Positions 13,834 through 13,867 of a stretch of DNA of 13,867 bases are shown in pieces (position 1 is the first letter of the stretch; each line of letters begins with the position of its first letter). The notes beneath the pieces are model-generated. The model searched no databases. It was not told the origin of the DNA and saw only the letters and a program-made list of their open reading frames with translations. The stretch is from Muribaculaceae bacterium. Lineage in GTDB: Bacteria; Bacteroidota; Bacteroidia; Bacteroidales; Muribaculaceae. Both the position numbers and the translations under genes were made by a program. Location of the stretch: NCBI GenBank assembly GCA_902836725.1, contig CADFRV010000036.1, forward strand, positions 1 through 13,867. The letters run 5' to 3'.

Positions 13834-13867
13834 ATGAAAAAAATCCTAATTGCAGCCGCCTGTGCCT
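13834..13867 (+). CDS. Start of an exported protein (partial, runs off the right edge)
   Basis: The ATG at 13834 opens MKKILIAAACA before the window ends. Two lysines followed by a hydrophobic run make a typical Bacteroidales signal peptide, and GC-rich codons resume right after the AT-rich spacer. The Cys at residue 10 is too close to the start to be a clear lipobox. The family cannot be assigned. Confidence 0.6.
   Translation, partial: MKKILIAAACA

Noticed and set aside
13565..13837. 90-codon plus-strand frame ending in an ATGA overlap
   Set aside because: It begins at TTG, overlaps a -7 element, and has AT-rich codons unlike all neighbouring genes. The overlap with the next ATG alone is not enough.
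1..13867. CRISPR arrays, insertion sequences, integrases, phage genes
   Set aside because: No regularly spaced repeats, transposase or integrase motifs, or terminal inverted repeats were seen on either strand.

Overview
The window looks like chromosomal DNA of a member of the Bacteroidales (phylum Bacteroidota). Three things point there: spacers carry the phylum's promoter element TANNTTTG, most starts lack a Shine-Dalgarno sequence, and the large glycosidase ends in a type IX secretion (T9SS) sorting domain. The fairly GC-rich codons and the gene content would fit a gut lineage such as Muribaculaceae, but that finer placement is inference. I see no tRNA, rRNA, CRISPR array, transposase, integrase or phage gene.

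Layout. Bases 1-45 hold the start of a minus-strand exported protein that runs off the window. Next are two plus-strand genes: an exported Arg-Pro-rich protein of unknown function (172-1152) and an ArnT/PMT-like membrane glycosyltransferase (1181-2896). A strong two-way terminator (2918-2974) separates them from a convergent 1412-residue GH78 alpha-L-rhamnosidase (7268-3030, minus) with its own consensus promoter. A second terminator (7374-7411) ends a minus-strand gene train, which in transcription order is: hot-dog thioesterase (11845-11441), dprA (11444-10341), a uridine phosphorylase-like enzyme (10282-9407), an HMA-AraC fusion regulator (9398-8838) and an HMA-tailed Cu/Zn-type permease (8727-7435). 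Divergent from the train, on the plus strand, are an exported Ntn-hydrolase-like protein (11958-13046) and a small DMT/DUF486 membrane protein (13084-13455). An AT-rich spacer of about 380 bases then leads to the first codons of another exported protein (13834 to the end).

How genes may work together. The clearest functional unit is the regulator and permease pair. Both carry a heavy-metal-associated domain with a CxxC motif (CRHC in the regulator, CAHC in the permease). The permease also has an intramembrane CSCG motif and a His/Cys-rich linker. The 110-bp gap between them holds a -7 element and an inverted repeat where a -33 element would be expected. This suggests a metal-sensing activator controlling the exporter beside it. 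The rhamnosidase is an orphan: no SusC/SusD genes, sensor or second CAZyme lies next to it. It carries two related lectin-like inserts ahead of the usual GH78 core.

Most of the window is ordinary core and accessory Bacteroidales content. I found no multi-gene system that is clearly new. The best leads are the HMA-AraC/permease pair, the duplicated inserts and leader repeats of the rhamnosidase, and the apparent leaderless start of the Ntn-hydrolase.
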